Positions 1 to 11,400 of a stretch of DNA of 37,987 nt are shown here, one piece after another (the stretch's first letter is position 1; every line of letters starts with the position of its first letter). The DNA comes from Tannerellaceae bacterium (lineage in GTDB: Bacteria > Bacteroidota > Bacteroidia > Bacteroidales > Tannerellaceae): NCBI GenBank assembly GCA_031271045.1, contig JAISWO010000051.1, positions 1 through 37,987 of the forward strand, given 5' to 3'. The translations under genes were made by a program, and so were the position numbers. The notes below the pieces were generated by a model. It saw only the letters and a program-made list of their open reading frames with translations, made no database searches and had not been told where the DNA came from.

Positions 1-13
1 ACATTTTTAAACC

Positions 14-86
14 GCGGAAGTAGCTCAGTTGATAGAGCATTAGCCTTCCAAGCTGAGGGTCGCGGGTTTGAGTCCCGTCTTCCGCT
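14..86 (+). tRNA. tRNA-Gly (anticodon TCC)
   Basis: A full cloverleaf can be drawn: acceptor GCGGAAG pairs with CTTCCGC, the anticodon stem TTAGC/GCTGA closes a loop with anticodon TCC (reads GGA/GGG), and the T arm CGGGT-type stem and loop are intact. No CCA is encoded. It is the first gene of a tRNA-Gly/tRNA-Thr/tuf cluster. Confidence 0.96.
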
Positions 87-95
87 CCGATGTTT

Positions 96-167
<72 letters not shown>

Positions 168-222
168 CTGATAGGAAACAAGGATGGATATGCACATTAA
201 TAAATAAAGAACAAATTAAGCT

Positions 223-1410
223 ATGGCAAAAGAAAAATTTGACAGATCGAAACCCCACGTCAACATCGGCACAATAGGCCACGTTGACCATGGTAAAACG
301 ACATTGACCGCTGCTATTACAACTGTATTAGCAAAGAAAGGTCTTTCCGAAATCCGTTCATTCGATTCTATCGATAATGCTCCGGAAGAAAAAGAAAGAG
401 GTATAACGATCAACACAGCTCACGTAGAATACCAGACAGCAAATCGTCACTATGCTCACGTGGACTGTCCGGGTCATGCCGACTACGTGAAGAACATGGT
501 AACAGGGGCTGCCCAAATGGACGGCGCCATTATCGTAGTTGCCGCTACCGATGGTCCGATGCCTCAAACACGTGAACACATCCTTCTGGCTCGTCAAGTA
601 AACGTGCCCAAATTGGTTGTTTTCATGAACAAATGCGACTCCGTTGACGACGAAGAAATGCTGGAATTGGTTGAAATGGAAATGAGAGAACTTCTTTCGT
701 TCTATAACTTTGATGGGGACAACACTCCTGTGATCCGAGGTTCTGCCCTGGGTGGTCTCAACGGTGACCCTCAATGGGAAGATAAAATTGTAGAACTCAT
801 GGACGCATGTGATACTTGGATACCGTTACCTCCTCGCGAAATAGATAAGCCCTTCCTTATGCCGGTTGAAGACGTATTCTCAATCACAGGTCGTGGAACC
901 GTGGCTACAGGTCGTATCGAAACCGGTATCATCAAAACGGGAGAAGAAGTTCAGATTATAGGCTTGGGAGCTGAAGGAAAGAAATCCGTTGTCACCGGTG
1001 TTGAAATGTTCCGTAAGATATTGGACGAAGGTCAGGCAGGTGATAACGTAGGCCTTTTGCTTCGCGGTATTGACAAGAATGAAGTAAAACGCGGTATGGT
1101 CATCACCCACCCGAACAAGGTAAAACCTCACTCCAAAGTAAAAGCCGAGGTGTATATTTTGAAGAAAGAAGAAGGCGGTCGTCACACACCGTTCCACAAC
1201 AAATACCGTCCTCAGTTTTATATCCGCACATTGGACGTTACGGGAGAAATTACCCTTCCCGAAGGAACTGAAATGGTTATGCCAGGTGACAACGTATCAA
1301 TCACGATCGATTTGATCTATCCAGTAGCATGTAGCGAAGGTCTGCGTTTTGCCATCCGTGAAGGCGGACGTACGGTTGGAGCTGGTCAGATAACCGAATT
1401 GTTAGACTAA
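223..1410 (+). CDS. tuf: Elongation factor Tu
   Basis: EF-Tu is the cytoplasmic GTPase that delivers aminoacyl-tRNA to the ribosomal A site. The 395-residue length is normal. G-domain motifs are visible: P-loop GHVDHGKT at residues 19-26, switch I RGITI, DCPGH, NKCD and the SAL motif. Domains 2 and 3 follow, ending with a typical [10 protein letters not shown] segment. The start is the ATG that gives [14 protein letters not shown], the family N-terminus. The gene lies between tRNA-Thr and tRNA-Trp, the classic arrangement upstream of secE-nusG. No promoter is visible between tRNA-Thr and tuf, so transcription probably starts upstream of the window. Confidence 0.99.
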   Translation: MAKEKFDRSKPHVNIGTIGHVDHGKTTLTAAITTVLAKKGLSEIRSFDSIDNAPEEKERGITINTAHVEYQTANRHYAHVDCPGHADYVKNMVTGAAQMDGAIIVVAATDGPMPQTREHILLARQVNVPKLVVFMNKCDSVDDEEMLELVEMEMRELLSFYNFDGDNTPVIRGSALGGLNGDPQWEDKIVELMDACDTWIPLPPREIDKPFLMPVEDVFSITGRGTVATGRIETGIIKTGEEVQIIGLGAEGKKSVVTGVEMFRKILDEGQAGDNVGLLLRGIDKNEVKRGMVITHPNKVKPHSKVKAEVYILKKEEGGRHTPFHNKYRPQFYIRTLDVTGEITLPEGTEMVMPGDNVSITIDLIYPVACSEGLRFAIREGGRTVGAGQITELLD

Positions 1411-1419
1411 ATTAGGATA

Positions 1420-1449
1420 TCCTCCTTGCATCCTTCGGATGCGGGAGGA
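1420..1449 (+). other. RNA hairpin between tuf and tRNA-Trp
   Basis: TCCTCC pairs with GGAGGA around an inner stem GCATCC/GGATGC with a 3-nt loop. No U-tract follows, so a factor-independent terminator is unlikely. It more plausibly separates or protects the tuf mRNA 3' end from the tRNA precursor. The role is inferred. Confidence 0.55.
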
Positions 1450-1455
1450 ACCCAT

Positions 1456-1528
1456 ACGGAAGTAGCTCAGTTGGTAGAGCACTGGTCTCCAAAACCAGGT
1501 GTCGGGAGTTCGAGCCTCTCCTTCCGTG
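1456..1528 (+). tRNA. tRNA-Trp (anticodon CCA)
   Basis: Acceptor ACGGAAG/CTTCCGT is fully paired. The anticodon stem CTGGT/ACCAG encloses CTCCAAA with anticodon CCA. D and T arms are present and no CCA tail is encoded. It sits between tuf and secE, its usual place in many bacteria. Confidence 0.96.
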
Positions 1529-1557
1529 CAAGAAAATCGATAAATCGATAGACTCAG

Positions 1558-1752
1558 ATGAAGAAAATTTTAAACTATTTTAAAGAATCTTATAACGAGC
1601 TTGTTTATAAAGTTTCTTGGCCTACGCGAATAGAACTATCTAACAGTGCGGTGATTGTAATGTTTGCTTCCCTTATAATCGCAGTGCTGATTTTCGTGGT
1701 AGATTTGGGCTTCGAAAACATTATGCAACTTTTCTACAAGACCTTGTATTAA
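1558..1752 (+). CDS. secE: Preprotein translocase subunit SecE
   Basis: SecE is the small essential subunit of the SecYEG channel in the inner membrane. The 64-residue product has the minimal single-spanning form: a cytoplasmic amphipathic helix with the conserved SWPTRIEL segment (about residues 20-27), then one hydrophobic transmembrane helix (about 30-50). It follows tRNA-Trp by 29 nt and precedes nusG by 26 nt, the conserved secE-nusG order. Confidence 0.96.
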   Translation: MKKILNYFKESYNELVYKVSWPTRIELSNSAVIVMFASLIIAVLIFVVDLGFENIMQLFYKTLY

Positions 1753-1778
1753 TAATTATCAGCTAAAGAAGGAGAGAT

Positions 1779-2321
1779 ATGTCTGACGTTGAAAAAAAAA
1801 TTTATGTTCTACGCGCTATCAGTGGCAAAGAGAACAAAGTTAGAGAATATCTGGAGGCTGAATTGAAAAATACAGACTTGGGAGAGTATGTGTCGCAGGT
1901 GTTGATCCCCACCGAAAAGACATTCACTGTACGTAACGGTAAGAAGGTGATGAAAGAAAGAGCCTATTTGCCGGGGTACGTATTGGTAGAAGCTGTATTG
2001 GTGGGAGAAGTAGCCCATCGTTTAAGAAACATTCCCAACGTAATTGGTTTTCTTGGCGGATCAGATGATCCGGCACCTTTACGACCGTCGGAAGTCAACC
2101 GTATTTTAGGGACAGTCGATGAATTGCAGGAACAACAGGGTGACATGGACATCCAATACTATGTCGGCGAAAACGTGAAAGTGACCTATGGGCCATTCAA
2201 CGGTTTCAGTGGTGTGATAGAAGAAGTTCATGCTGAGAAAAAGAAACTGAAAGTGATGGTTAAAATCTTTGGACGGAAAACCCCGCTTGAGTTGGGTTAT
2301 ATGCAGGTAGAGAAAGAGTAG
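1779..2321 (+). CDS. nusG: Transcription termination/antitermination protein NusG
   Basis: NusG binds RNA polymerase to modulate pausing and Rho termination and couples transcription to translation. The 180-residue product starts with an NGN domain (KIYVLRAISGKENKVREYL) and carries the PGYVLVEA segment near residues 65-72. It ends with a KOW domain (VTYGPFNGFSGVIEEV). An AAGGAGAG sequence precedes the ATG, a clear Shine-Dalgarno site in a phylum where these are uncommon. It is followed by rplK after 68 nt. Confidence 0.98.
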   Translation: MSDVEKKIYVLRAISGKENKVREYLEAELKNTDLGEYVSQVLIPTEKTFTVRNGKKVMKERAYLPGYVLVEAVLVGEVAHRLRNIPNVIGFLGGSDDPAPLRPSEVNRILGTVDELQEQQGDMDIQYYVGENVKVTYGPFNGFSGVIEEVHAEKKKLKVMVKIFGRKTPLELGYMQVEKE

Positions 2322-2389
2322 TACACTTGTTACGGAGTTGTATGTAGTCTTCTGTTATTTGGTGTTATATATCTAAAATTTCAAAAAAA

Positions 2390-2833
2390 ATGGCGAAAGA
2401 AATTGCAGGACAAATCAAATTGCAAATTAAAGGAGGAGCAGCAAACCCTTCTCCGCCGGTTGGCCCAGCATTGGGTTCCAAGGGTATTAATATTATGGAG
2501 TTTTGCAAGCAATTCAATGCCAGGACCCAAGACAAAGGTGGCAAGATATTGCCAGTAGTAATCACTTACTATGCCGATAAATCTTTTGATTTTGTTGTCA
2601 AAACACCTCCTGTGGCCATCCAATTGCTGGAAACCGCAAAAATAAAAGGAGGATCTGCTGAGCCAAACCGCAAGAAAGTTGCAGAAATCACTTGGGAACA
2701 AGTTAAGGCTATTGCAGAAGACAAAATTGTGGATTTAAACTGCTTTAGCGTTGATGCAGCCATGAAAATGGTCGCAGGAACGGCCAGAAGCATGGGTATT
2801 ACTGTTAAAGGGACGTTCCCGGGAAATAATTAA
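2390..2833 (+). CDS. rplK: 50S ribosomal protein L11
   Basis: L11 forms the GTPase-associated centre stalk base on 23S rRNA and is needed for the stringent response. The 147-residue product has the N-terminal domain with the proline-rich [16 protein letters not shown] stretch (about 21-36) and the C-terminal rRNA-binding domain ending near GTARSMGI. It is first of the L11-L1-L10-L7/L12 gene string, 15 nt from rplA, so the pair is likely one translationally coupled unit. Confidence 0.98.
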   Translation: MAKEIAGQIKLQIKGGAANPSPPVGPALGSKGINIMEFCKQFNARTQDKGGKILPVVITYYADKSFDFVVKTPPVAIQLLETAKIKGGSAEPNRKKVAEITWEQVKAIAEDKIVDLNCFSVDAAMKMVAGTARSMGITVKGTFPGNN

Positions 2834-2848
2834 AAAACTTCAATTGAG

Positions 2849-3547
2849 ATGAGTAAACTTACAAAAAATCAAAAAATGGTTTTAGGCAAGATTGAAGCTG
2901 GGAAAGCATATACGTTGAAAGAAGCTTCTACGTTGGTGAAAGAAATTACGACTACCAAGTTTGATGCGTCCGTTGACGTGGATGTCCGTTTAGGTGTAGA
3001 CCCCCGTAAAGCCAATCAGATGGTAAGAGGCGTAGTTTCATTGCCTCACGGCACAGGTAAACAGGTTAGGGTTCTTGCATTATGTACTCCCGATAAGGAA
3101 ACCGAAGCAAACACTGCAGGTGCTGATTATGTCGGGCTGGACGAATATATCGACAAGATTAAAGGAGGTTGGACGGACGTAGACGTCATTATCACTATGC
3201 CTTCCATCATGGGTAAAATAGGTGCTTTAGGTAGGATATTAGGCCCGCGCGGTTTGATGCCTAATCCCAAAAGCGGTACGGTTACCAATGATATAGGACA
3301 GGCGGTGAAGGAAGTCAAGCAGGGTAAAATCGACTTTAAGGTAGATAAGACAGGAATTGTTCATACCTCGATCGGAAAGGTTTCTTTCGATCCTGACCAG
3401 ATACGAGAGAATGCGAAGGAATTTGTTTCGACACTTATTAAGTTGAAACCTTCTGCAGCTAAAGGTACATATATAAAGAGCATTTATCTTTCGAGTACGA
3501 TGAGTGCGGGTATTAAAATTGACCCCAAATCCATTGAAGAAATCTAA
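2849..3547 (+). CDS. rplA: 50S ribosomal protein L1
   Basis: L1 binds 23S rRNA at the mobile L1 stalk and in many bacteria represses its own L11-L1 mRNA. The 232-residue product has the family landmarks [16 protein letters not shown], the PHGTGK segment and the [16 protein letters not shown] signature (about 131-146). It lies between rplK and rplJ with very short gaps (15 and 8 nt). I did not identify an L1 binding site in the leader. Confidence 0.98.
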   Translation: MSKLTKNQKMVLGKIEAGKAYTLKEASTLVKEITTTKFDASVDVDVRLGVDPRKANQMVRGVVSLPHGTGKQVRVLALCTPDKETEANTAGADYVGLDEYIDKIKGGWTDVDVIITMPSIMGKIGALGRILGPRGLMPNPKSGTVTNDIGQAVKEVKQGKIDFKVDKTGIVHTSIGKVSFDPDQIRENAKEFVSTLIKLKPSAAKGTYIKSIYLSSTMSAGIKIDPKSIEEI

Positions 3548-3555
3548 CATATTGA

Positions 3556-4095
3556 ATGATGAAAAAGGAAGATAAAAGCGCAATTATAGAACAACTTTCT
3601 GCTACTGTACAGGAATATCCAAACTTCTATCTGACAAACATTGAAGCACTGAATGCAGAAAAGACAAGTGCGTTGAGAAAAGAATGTTTCAAACAGGAAG
3701 TGAAATTAGTTGTTGTAAAAAACACTTTGCTAAAAAAAGCCCTGGAACGCATAGATGGAGACTTTTCTTCATTGGATGCTGTCTTGAAGGGCAACACGGC
3801 TGTTATGTTTTCCCATGTGGCAAACGTACCTGCTCGCTTGATAAAAGACTTTACGAAAGCGGCCAAAGGCAAAGACAAAGAAAATGCAAAGCCGCAGTTG
3901 AAAGCAGCCTACGTACAGGAAACCTTCTACATAGGTGCCGAGCATCTGGAAGCTTTAGTAAATGTCAAGAGCAAGAACGAACTGATCGGAGATGTGGTTG
4001 CATTGTTGCAGTCTCCAGTGAAGAACGTTATATCCGCCCTGCAATCGTCAGGACAAACGATTCTCGGAGTATTAAAGACTCTGGAAGAACGATAA
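3556..4095 (+). CDS. rplJ: 50S ribosomal protein L10
   Basis: L10 anchors L7/L12 dimers to the ribosome. The 179-residue product has the N-terminal rRNA-binding domain (KTSALRKECFKQEVKLVVVKNTLLKKAL is typical) and a C-terminal helix for L7/L12 dimers. Two adjacent ATGs (3556 and 3559) could start it; both give nearly the same protein. Only 8 nt separate it from rplA, so there is no room for a long L10-type leader as seen in enterobacteria. Confidence 0.97.
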   Translation: MMKKEDKSAIIEQLSATVQEYPNFYLTNIEALNAEKTSALRKECFKQEVKLVVVKNTLLKKALERIDGDFSSLDAVLKGNTAVMFSHVANVPARLIKDFTKAAKGKDKENAKPQLKAAYVQETFYIGAEHLEALVNVKSKNELIGDVVALLQSPVKNVISALQSSGQTILGVLKTLEER

Positions 4096-4136
4096 ATTTT
4101 TATTTATAGATAAACAATCATTAAAATCATACAAAA

Positions 4137-4514
4137 ATGGCAGATTTGAAAGTTTTTGCTGAACAATTAGTAAACTTGACCGTAAAAGAAGTTAGCGAAC
4201 TGGCTACAATCCTTAAAGAAGAATATGGCATTGAACCGGCGGCAGCGGCTATAGCTGTAGCTGCCCCCGTTGCTGGCGTTGCTGCCGAAGCGGTAGAAGA
4301 AAAGACTTCTTTCGACGTTGTACTGAAATCCCCAGGCGCTAATAAATTAGCAATCGTTAAGTTGGTAAAAGAGTTAACAGGTCTTGGCTTGAAAGAAGCG
4401 AAAGATTTGGTAGACGGCGCACCTAACACGATCAAAGAAGGTATTGCTAAAGCGGATGCAGAAGGATTAAAGAAAAGCTTGGAAGAAGCGGGAGCTGAAG
4501 TTGAGCTTAAATAG
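4137..4514 (+). CDS. rplL: 50S ribosomal protein L7/L12
   Basis: L7/L12 is the multi-copy stalk protein that recruits translational GTPases. The 125-residue acidic product has an N-terminal dimerisation region, an alanine/valine-rich hinge ([18 protein letters not shown], about 37-54) and the globular C-terminal domain with [32 protein letters not shown] and the terminal GAEVELK. It is followed by an attenuator-like hairpin before rpoB. Confidence 0.98.
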   Translation: MADLKVFAEQLVNLTVKEVSELATILKEEYGIEPAAAAIAVAAPVAGVAAEAVEEKTSFDVVLKSPGANKLAIVKLVKELTGLGLKEAKDLVDGAPNTIKEGIAKADAEGLKKSLEEAGAEVELK

Positions 4515-4541
4515 TATTTATACCCTGGTATCCAGGTAATC

Positions 4542-4582
4542 GGTTAAGAATCTTCTCTTGAGCGAAGATTCTTAACCTTTTT
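4542..4582 (+). terminator. Attenuator/terminator hairpin between rplL and rpoB
   Basis: A perfect 14-bp stem, GGTTAAGAATCTTC (4542-4555) with GAAGATTCTTAACC (4564-4577), closes an 8-nt loop and is followed by five T. It sits 27 nt after the rplL stop and 41 nt before rpoB. In Escherichia coli a partial terminator in the same place lowers rpoBC relative to ribosomal protein expression. The same role is inferred here. Confidence 0.85.
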
Positions 4583-4623
4583 GTGTCTATATTTTTCAAT
4601 TAGTTCAACAAATCCTACACTAA

Positions 4624-7600
4624 ATGTCTTTAGCATCTGAAAATCAAAGAGTTAATTTTGCTTCGATTAAGAATCCACTTCCTTATCCAGATTTTCTTGA
4701 AGTACAATTGAAGTCATTCCAAGACTTTCTCCAAATTGACACACCTCCTGAAAAAAGGAAAAAGGAGGGACTGTATAAAGTATTTGCGGAAAATTTCCCC
4801 ATAGCAGATACCCGCAATAACTTTGTATTGGAATTCTTAGATTATTATATCGATCCACCGCGTTATACCATTGACGAATGTATTGCGAGAGGATTAACAT
4901 ACAGCGTACCATTAAAGGCCAAATTAAAACTATACTGCACAGATCCGGATCATGAAGATTTTGATACTGTGGTGCAAGATGTCTATTTAGGTCCGATCCC
5001 GTATATGACGGAAAAGGGAACCTTTGTAATTAATGGAGCAGAACGAGTGGTCGTTTCACAATTGCATCGTTCACCAGGCGTATTTTTCGGACAAAGCACA
5101 CACGCAAACGGAACGAAATTGTATTCGGCACGCATTATCCCATTCAAAGGTTCGTGGATCGAATTTGCCACCGACATTAATAACATAATGTACGCGTATA
5201 TTGACCGTAAAAAGAAATTGCCTGTTACAACACTTCTGAGAGCTATCGGATTTGAAAGCGATAAAGATATTCTTGAAATCTTCAATCTGGCCGAAGAGGT
5301 AAAAGTTTCCAAAACCAACCTGAAGAAACTCATAGGACGCAAATTGGCTGCCCGTGTATTGAAGACATGGGTGGAAGACTTTGTGGATGAAGATACGGGC
5401 GAAGTAGTATCTATTGAACGCAATGATGTCATTATCGACCGGGAATCGGTATTGGATAATGATAATATTGAAGCTATTCTGGAATCCGGGACACAAAATG
5501 TGCTACTACATCGCGATGATCAGAATCTTTCTGATTATGCAATCATATACAACACGCTCCAGAAAGACCCCAGCAACTCTGAAAAAGAAGCAGTATTATA
5601 CATTTACAGACAGTTAAGAAATGCAGAACCGGCGGACGAAGCAAGCGCACGCGAAGTGATTACCAATTTGTTTTTCTCTGAAAAACGGTATGATCTGGGC
5701 AATGTGGGCCGTTACCGGATAAATAAAAAACTGGGACTTACCACAAGTGACGACATTAAAGTATTAACGAAAGAAGACATAATCGAAATCATCAAATACC
5801 TGATCGAGTTAATTAACTCAAAGGCCATCGTGGATGATATCGACCATTTGAGCAACCGTCGTGTACGCACCGTAGGCGAACAATTATACAACCAATTTGG
5901 CGTAGGATTGGCACGTATGTCACGCACCGTGCGTGAACGAATGAACGTACGCGATAATGAAGTATTTACACCGATTGATCTGATCAATGCGAAGACGATT
6001 TCTTCCGTGGTTAACTCGTTTTTCGGCACCAATGCCCTATCACAGTTTATGGATCAGACGAATCCCTTGGCAGAAATCACGCATAAGCGCCGTTTGTCGG
6101 CTTTAGGTCCCGGAGGTTTGTCAAGAGAACGAGCCGGATTCGAAGTACGCGACGTCCACTATACACACTATGGCCGTCTTTGCCCGATCGAAACGCCAGA
6201 AGGACCGAATATCGGTTTGATCTCTTCCCTTTGCGTATATGCAAAAATTAATGACCTCGGCTTTATTTCTACCCCTTATCGCCGGGTAGAAAACGGACAA
6301 GTGGATTTTTCGGATGAAGGACTGAAGTATTACACAGCTGAAGAAGAAGAAAAGATGACGATAGCTCAGGGTAATGCGCCATTGAACAACGATGGCACCT
6401 TTATCCGCGAAAGAGTAAAATCGCGATTAGAAGCCGATTTTCCTCAAGTTACCCCTTCCGAGGTTAATTTAATGGATGTTTCTCCTACGCAAATAGCTTC
6501 TATCGCCGCCTCTCTCATCCCGTTCCTTGAACATGACGACGCAAACCGTGCCTTGATGGGTTCAAACATGATGCGCCAAGCAGTCCCCTTGCTACGCCCC
6601 GAAGCACCTATCGTTGGTACGGGAATAGAAGCTCAAGTAGCAAGAGATTCACGTACGCAAATTATTGCCGAACACGATGGTGAAGTGGTATTTGTAGACT
6701 CTACCTGCATAAAGATAAAATATGATCGCGATGAAAATGAAGACTTTACAAGCTTTGAAGATGCGATTCATACCTATCATATTCCCAAATGGAGAAAAAC
6801 TAACCAAAGTACAACCGTTGACCTGCGTCCGATCTGTGAACGTGGCGATCTCGTAAAAGCCGGTCAGATACTGACGGAAGGTTATTCTACCCAAAATGGA
6901 GAGCTAGCGTTGGGACGCAACGTGAAGGTTGCCTATATGCCTTGGAAAGGATATAATTACGAAGATGCCATCGTACTGAACGAACGCATGGTACGCGAAG
7001 ACTTCTTCACTTCCGTCCATGTAGATGAATATATACTGGAAGTACGTGATACCAAACGAGGAATGGAAGAACTGACATCCGACATACCTAATGTAAGCGA
7101 AGATGCAACCAGAGACTTGGACGAAAGAGGTATCGTACGTGTAGGCGCCCGCATCGAACCGGGTGATATTCTGATTGGTAAAATCACTCCGAAGGGAGAA
7201 TCAGACCCTTCGCCGGAAGAAAAGTTATTACGTGCCATCTTTGGTGATAAGGCCGGAGATGTAAAAGATGCTTCATTAAAAGCAACCCCATCGCTACACG
7301 GTATCGTCATTGAAACAAGTCTATTCTCTAAAGCCATAAAGAAACGCAAATCCAGATTAACGGACAAAGCTCTTCTTCCGAAATTAGACGAAGAGTACGA
7401 AGAAAAATTGGCTGCATTGAAAGGACTACTTGTCGATAAGCTCATAATTCTGACCGGAGGCAAAGTGTCTCAGGGAGTGAAGGATTATATGAACACGGAA
7501 ATCATTGCAAGAGGAATTAAATTCACTCGCAAAGAGCTGGAAGGATTAGATTACAACTCTGTCCAGATCAGCAAATGGACAACGGACGCTGCCAAAAACG

Positions 7601-8436
7601 ATCTGATTAAGGAGGTCATCCTGAACTACTTAAAAAAATATAAAGAACTGGATGCCGAATTGAGACGCAAGAAATTCGACCTTACCATCGGCGATGAGTT
7701 GCCTACCGGTATTGTGCAAATGGCCAAAGTATATATTGCCAAGAAACGCAAGATACAAGTAGGCGATAAAATGGCCGGGCGACATGGGAACAAAGGGATC
7801 GTATCCAAGATTGTCCGCCAGGAAGATATGCCTTTCCTCCAAAACGGAACACCTGTTGATATTTGTCTGAATCCGCTGGGCGTACCTTCACGTATGAACC
7901 TGGGGCAGATATTCGAAGCCGTATTGGGATGGGCTGGACAGAACATGAACGTCAAATTTGCCACTCCCATCTTCGACGGTGCCTCGTTAGACGACTTGAA
8001 TGAATGGACGGATAAGGCAGGCATTCCCCGTTATGGCAAAACCTACCTATACGACGGTGGTACCGGTGAACGCTTTGACCAGCCAGCTACGGTAGGGGTT
8101 ACATACTTCCTGAAGCTAGGCCACATGGTTGATGACAAGATGCACGCCCGTTCTATTGGACCGTACTCACTCATCACTCAGCAACCTTTGGGAGGTAAAG
8201 CTCAGTTCGGTGGCCAGCGTTTCGGAGAAATGGAAGTATGGGCGCTGGAAGCATTCGGCGCAGCACATATATTGCAGGAAATCCTTACGATTAAGTCGGA
8301 TGATGTAGTTGGGCGCTCCAAAGCGTACGAGGCGATCGTAAAAGGCGAATCTATGCCCAATCCGGGGATCCCCGAATCACTGAATGTATTGCTTCATGAA
8401 TTGAGGGGACTTGGTTTGAGTTTCACTCTTGATTAA
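4624..8436 (+). CDS. rpoB: DNA-directed RNA polymerase subunit beta
   Basis: RpoB is the beta subunit of RNA polymerase. The 1270-residue length matches Bacteroidetes RpoB. The rifampicin-binding cluster lies at about residues 470-493 ([20 protein letters not shown], then LSAL), with the positions equivalent to E. coli Q513, D516, H526 and S531 all wild type. The GPNIGLI segment, the [21 protein letters not shown] region and the C-terminal [24 protein letters not shown] clamp contact are present. The protein ends LGLSFTLD. It follows the attenuator hairpin, and rpoC starts 27 nt downstream. Confidence 0.99.
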   Translation: MSLASENQRVNFASIKNPLPYPDFLEVQLKSFQDFLQIDTPPEKRKKEGLYKVFAENFPIADTRNNFVLEFLDYYIDPPRYTIDECIARGLTYSVPLKAKLKLYCTDPDHEDFDTVVQDVYLGPIPYMTEKGTFVINGAERVVVSQLHRSPGVFFGQSTHANGTKLYSARIIPFKGSWIEFATDINNIMYAYIDRKKKLPVTTLLRAIGFESDKDILEIFNLAEEVKVSKTNLKKLIGRKLAARVLKTWVEDFVDEDTGEVVSIERNDVIIDRESVLDNDNIEAILESGTQNVLLHRDDQNLSDYAIIYNTLQKDPSNSEKEAVLYIYRQLRNAEPADEASAREVITNLFFSEKRYDLGNVGRYRINKKLGLTTSDDIKVLTKEDIIEIIKYLIELINSKAIVDDIDHLSNRRVRTVGEQLYNQFGVGLARMSRTVRERMNVRDNEVFTPIDLINAKTISSVVNSFFGTNALSQFMDQTNPLAEITHKRRLSALGPGGLSRERAGFEVRDVHYTHYGRLCPIETPEGPNIGLISSLCVYAKINDLGFISTPYRRVENGQVDFSDEGLKYYTAEEEEKMTIAQGNAPLNNDGTFIRERVKSRLEADFPQVTPSEVNLMDVSPTQIASIAASLIPFLEHDDANRALMGSNMMRQAVPLLRPEAPIVGTGIEAQVARDSRTQIIAEHDGEVVFVDSTCIKIKYDRDENEDFTSFEDAIHTYHIPKWRKTNQSTTVDLRPICERGDLVKAGQILTEGYSTQNGELALGRNVKVAYMPWKGYNYEDAIVLNERMVREDFFTSVHVDEYILEVRDTKRGMEELTSDIPNVSEDATRDLDERGIVRVGARIEPGDILIGKITPKGESDPSPEEKLLRAIFGDKAGDVKDASLKATPSLHGIVIETSLFSKAIKKRKSRLTDKALLPKLDEEYEEKLAALKGLLVDKLIILTGGKVSQGVKDYMNTEIIARGIKFTRKELEGLDYNSVQISKWTTDAAKNDLIKEVILNYLKKYKELDAELRRKKFDLTIGDELPTGIVQMAKVYIAKKRKIQVGDKMAGRHGNKGIVSKIVRQEDMPFLQNGTPVDICLNPLGVPSRMNLGQIFEAVLGWAGQNMNVKFATPIFDGASLDDLNEWTDKAGIPRYGKTYLYDGGTGERFDQPATVGVTYFLKLGHMVDDKMHARSIGPYSLITQQPLGGKAQFGGQRFGEMEVWALEAFGAAHILQEILTIKSDDVVGRSKAYEAIVKGESMPNPGIPESLNVLLHELRGLGLSFTLD

Positions 8437-8463
8437 TTGATAACTCTTTATAAATTAAAAAAT

Positions 8464-11400
8464 ATGGCTTTTAGAAAAGAAAATAAGATAAAGAGTAACT
8501 TTTCAAAAATAACTATCGGTTTAGCTTCTCCCGAAGAAATTCTTGAAAATTCAAGCGGCGAAGTGCTGAAACCGGAAACGATCAACTATCGCACGTACAA
8601 ACCCGAACGAGATGGATTATTCTGCGAACGTATTTTTGGTCCGATCAAGGATTACGAATGTCATTGCGGGAAGTACAAACGCATCCGTTATAAAGGAATC
8701 TTTTGCGATCGTTGTGGTGTAGAAGTTACAGAGAAGAAAGTTCGCCGCGAACGTATGGGACATATTCACTTGGTTGTCCCTGTGGCCCATATTTGGTACT
8801 TTCGTTCCTTACCTAATAAAATCGGTTATTTATTAGGTATTCCAACCAAGAAACTCGACTCCATCATTTACTATGAACGATACGTTGTTATCCAACCCGG
8901 GATAATTAACTCCATTGAAGAATTAGACTTGCTGTCGGAAGAAGAATACTTGCAGGTTATAGACAGCCTGCCAAAGGAAAACCAGCTATTGGAGGATACG
9001 GATCCCAATAAGTTTATCGCCAAGATCGGAGCGGAAGCCATATACGATCTGCTGGCACGCTTAGATTTGGACTCTCTGTCCTTTGCATTACGCGACAGAG
9101 CAGGGACAGACACTTCCCAACAACGTAAGAATGAAGCGCTGAAACGCCTGCAAGTCGTCGAGTCATTTCGTGCTTCCAGAGGGCGGAACAGGCCGGAATG
9201 GATGATTGTGAAAGTAGTCCCTGTCATACCTCCCGAATTGCGCCCGTTAGTCCCGTTAGATGGAGGACGTTTTGCTACATCCGACTTGAACGACCTTTAT
9301 CGTCGTGTGATTATTCGCAATAACCGACTGAAACGACTGATTGATATTAAAGCTCCGGAAGTAATCTTGCGTAATGAGAAGCGTATGCTCCAAGAAGCCG
9401 TGGACTCGCTGTTTGACAATTCCCGCAAATCAAGTGCAGTAAAGACGGACGCCAACCGTCCGTTGAAGTCACTTTCCGACAGCTTGAAGGGGAAACAGGG
9501 ACGTTTCCGCCAGAACTTGCTGGGTAAACGTGTGGACTATTCCGCCCGTTCAGTTATTGTAGTAGGGCCGGAACTGAAGATGCACGAATGTGGTATCCCG
9601 AAAAATATGGCTGCCGAACTGTACAAACCATTCATTATCCGCAAACTTATTGAACGTGGTATTGTAAAAACAGTTAAATCGGCAAAGAAAATTGTAGACC
9701 GTAAAGAACCGGTAGTATGGGATATCTTAGAGTATGTAATGAAAGGTCATCCCGTGTTGTTGAACCGTGCACCGACCCTGCACCGTCTGGGCATCCAGGC
9801 TTTCCAGCCTAAATTGATAGAAGGAAAAGCCATACAGTTGCATCCTCTATCCTGTACCGCGTTCAACGCTGACTTTGACGGAGACCAGATGGCTGTTCAC
9901 CTCCCGCTGGGAAATGAAGCCGTTCTGGAAGCACAGATGTTGATGCTGGCTTCACATAACATATTAAATCCGGCAAACGGAGCCCCTATTACCGTTCCTT
10001 CCCAAGACATGGTGTTAGGATTGTACTATATTACGAAGTTGAGACCAAACGCAAAAGGAGAAGGATTGACCTTCTATGGCGTGGAAGAAGCAATGATTGC
10101 TTATAACGAAGGAAAAGTGGACATCCACGCTCCGATCAAAGTGTATATCGAAAGTACAACAGAAAACGGAAGAGTGGAAAAAAAGATGATCGACACATCG
10201 GTGGGCCGCGTAATGGTAAACGAGTTCGTTCCCAAGGAAGTTGGATTCGTAAACGAAGTGCTGGGAAAGAAAGCGCTCCGCGACATCATCGGTGGAGTAA
10301 TCAAATCCTGCGGGGTAGCCCGTACTGCACAGTTCCTGGATGACATCAAGAATCTCGGATACCAGATGGCTTTCAAAGGAGGATTGTCATTCAACCTATC
10401 CGACGTACTTATCCCGACGGAAAAAGACGAGCTGGTGAAAGCCGGTTATCAGGAAGTGGAACAAATCATGGGCAATTACAGCATGGGGTTCATCACCAAC
10501 AATGAACGCTACAATCAGATTATAGACACATGGACACACGTAAACAGCCGTCTGTCCGAAATCCTGATAAAAAAGCTCACAGCCGACAACGATGGTTTTA
10601 ACTCCGTCTTTATGATGATGGATTCCGGAGCACGTGGTTCCAAAGAACAGATCCGTCAGCTTTCCGGCATGCGTGGTCTGATGGCCAAGCCCCAAAAAAG
10701 TGGAGCCGAAGGAGGACAAATCATTGAAAATCCGATTTTGTCAAATTTCAAGGAAGGTCTGTCGGTGTTGGAATATTTCATCTCTACGCACGGCGCCCGA
10801 AAAGGATTGGCAGATACGGCATTGAAGACCGCCGACGCAGGATACCTGACCCGCCGTTTGGTGGATGTTTCCCACGATGTGATTATCAATGAAGAAGACT
10901 GTGGCACGTTGCGCGGTTTAGTATGCACAGAACTCAAGAACAACGAAGAAGTCATCGCTTCCCTATACGAACGTATCCTGGGGCGCGTGTCGGTACACGA
11001 TATTCAGCACCCCTTGACCGGTGAACTGTTAGTAGAATCGGGAGACGAAATCCGTGAAGATGCTGCCAGAAAAATCCAGGAATCCCCTATTGAAAGTGTA
11101 GAAATCCGCTCGGTACTTACCTGCGAATCCAAAAAAGGAGTTTGCGCCAAATGCTATGGACGTAACCTGGCAACCGGGCAAATGGTTCAAAAAGGAGAAG
11201 TCGTTGGCGTCATTGCAGCTCAATCCATCGGAGAACCCGGCACACAGCTCACCCTGCGTACCTTCCACGTTGGAGGGATCGCATCCAATATTGCTACGGA
11301 AAACAGCATAACGTCCAAGTACGACGGTCTTCTGGAAATTGACGAACTCCGCGCTGTTGCTTCTATTGACCCCTCAGGGAAAAAGCATCAGGTAGTCGTA

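Noticed and set aside
8437-8463. TTG start for rpoC directly after the rpoB stop
   Set aside because: The ATG at 8464 gives the usual MAFRKENK start, and the preceding nine codons do not resemble RpoC.
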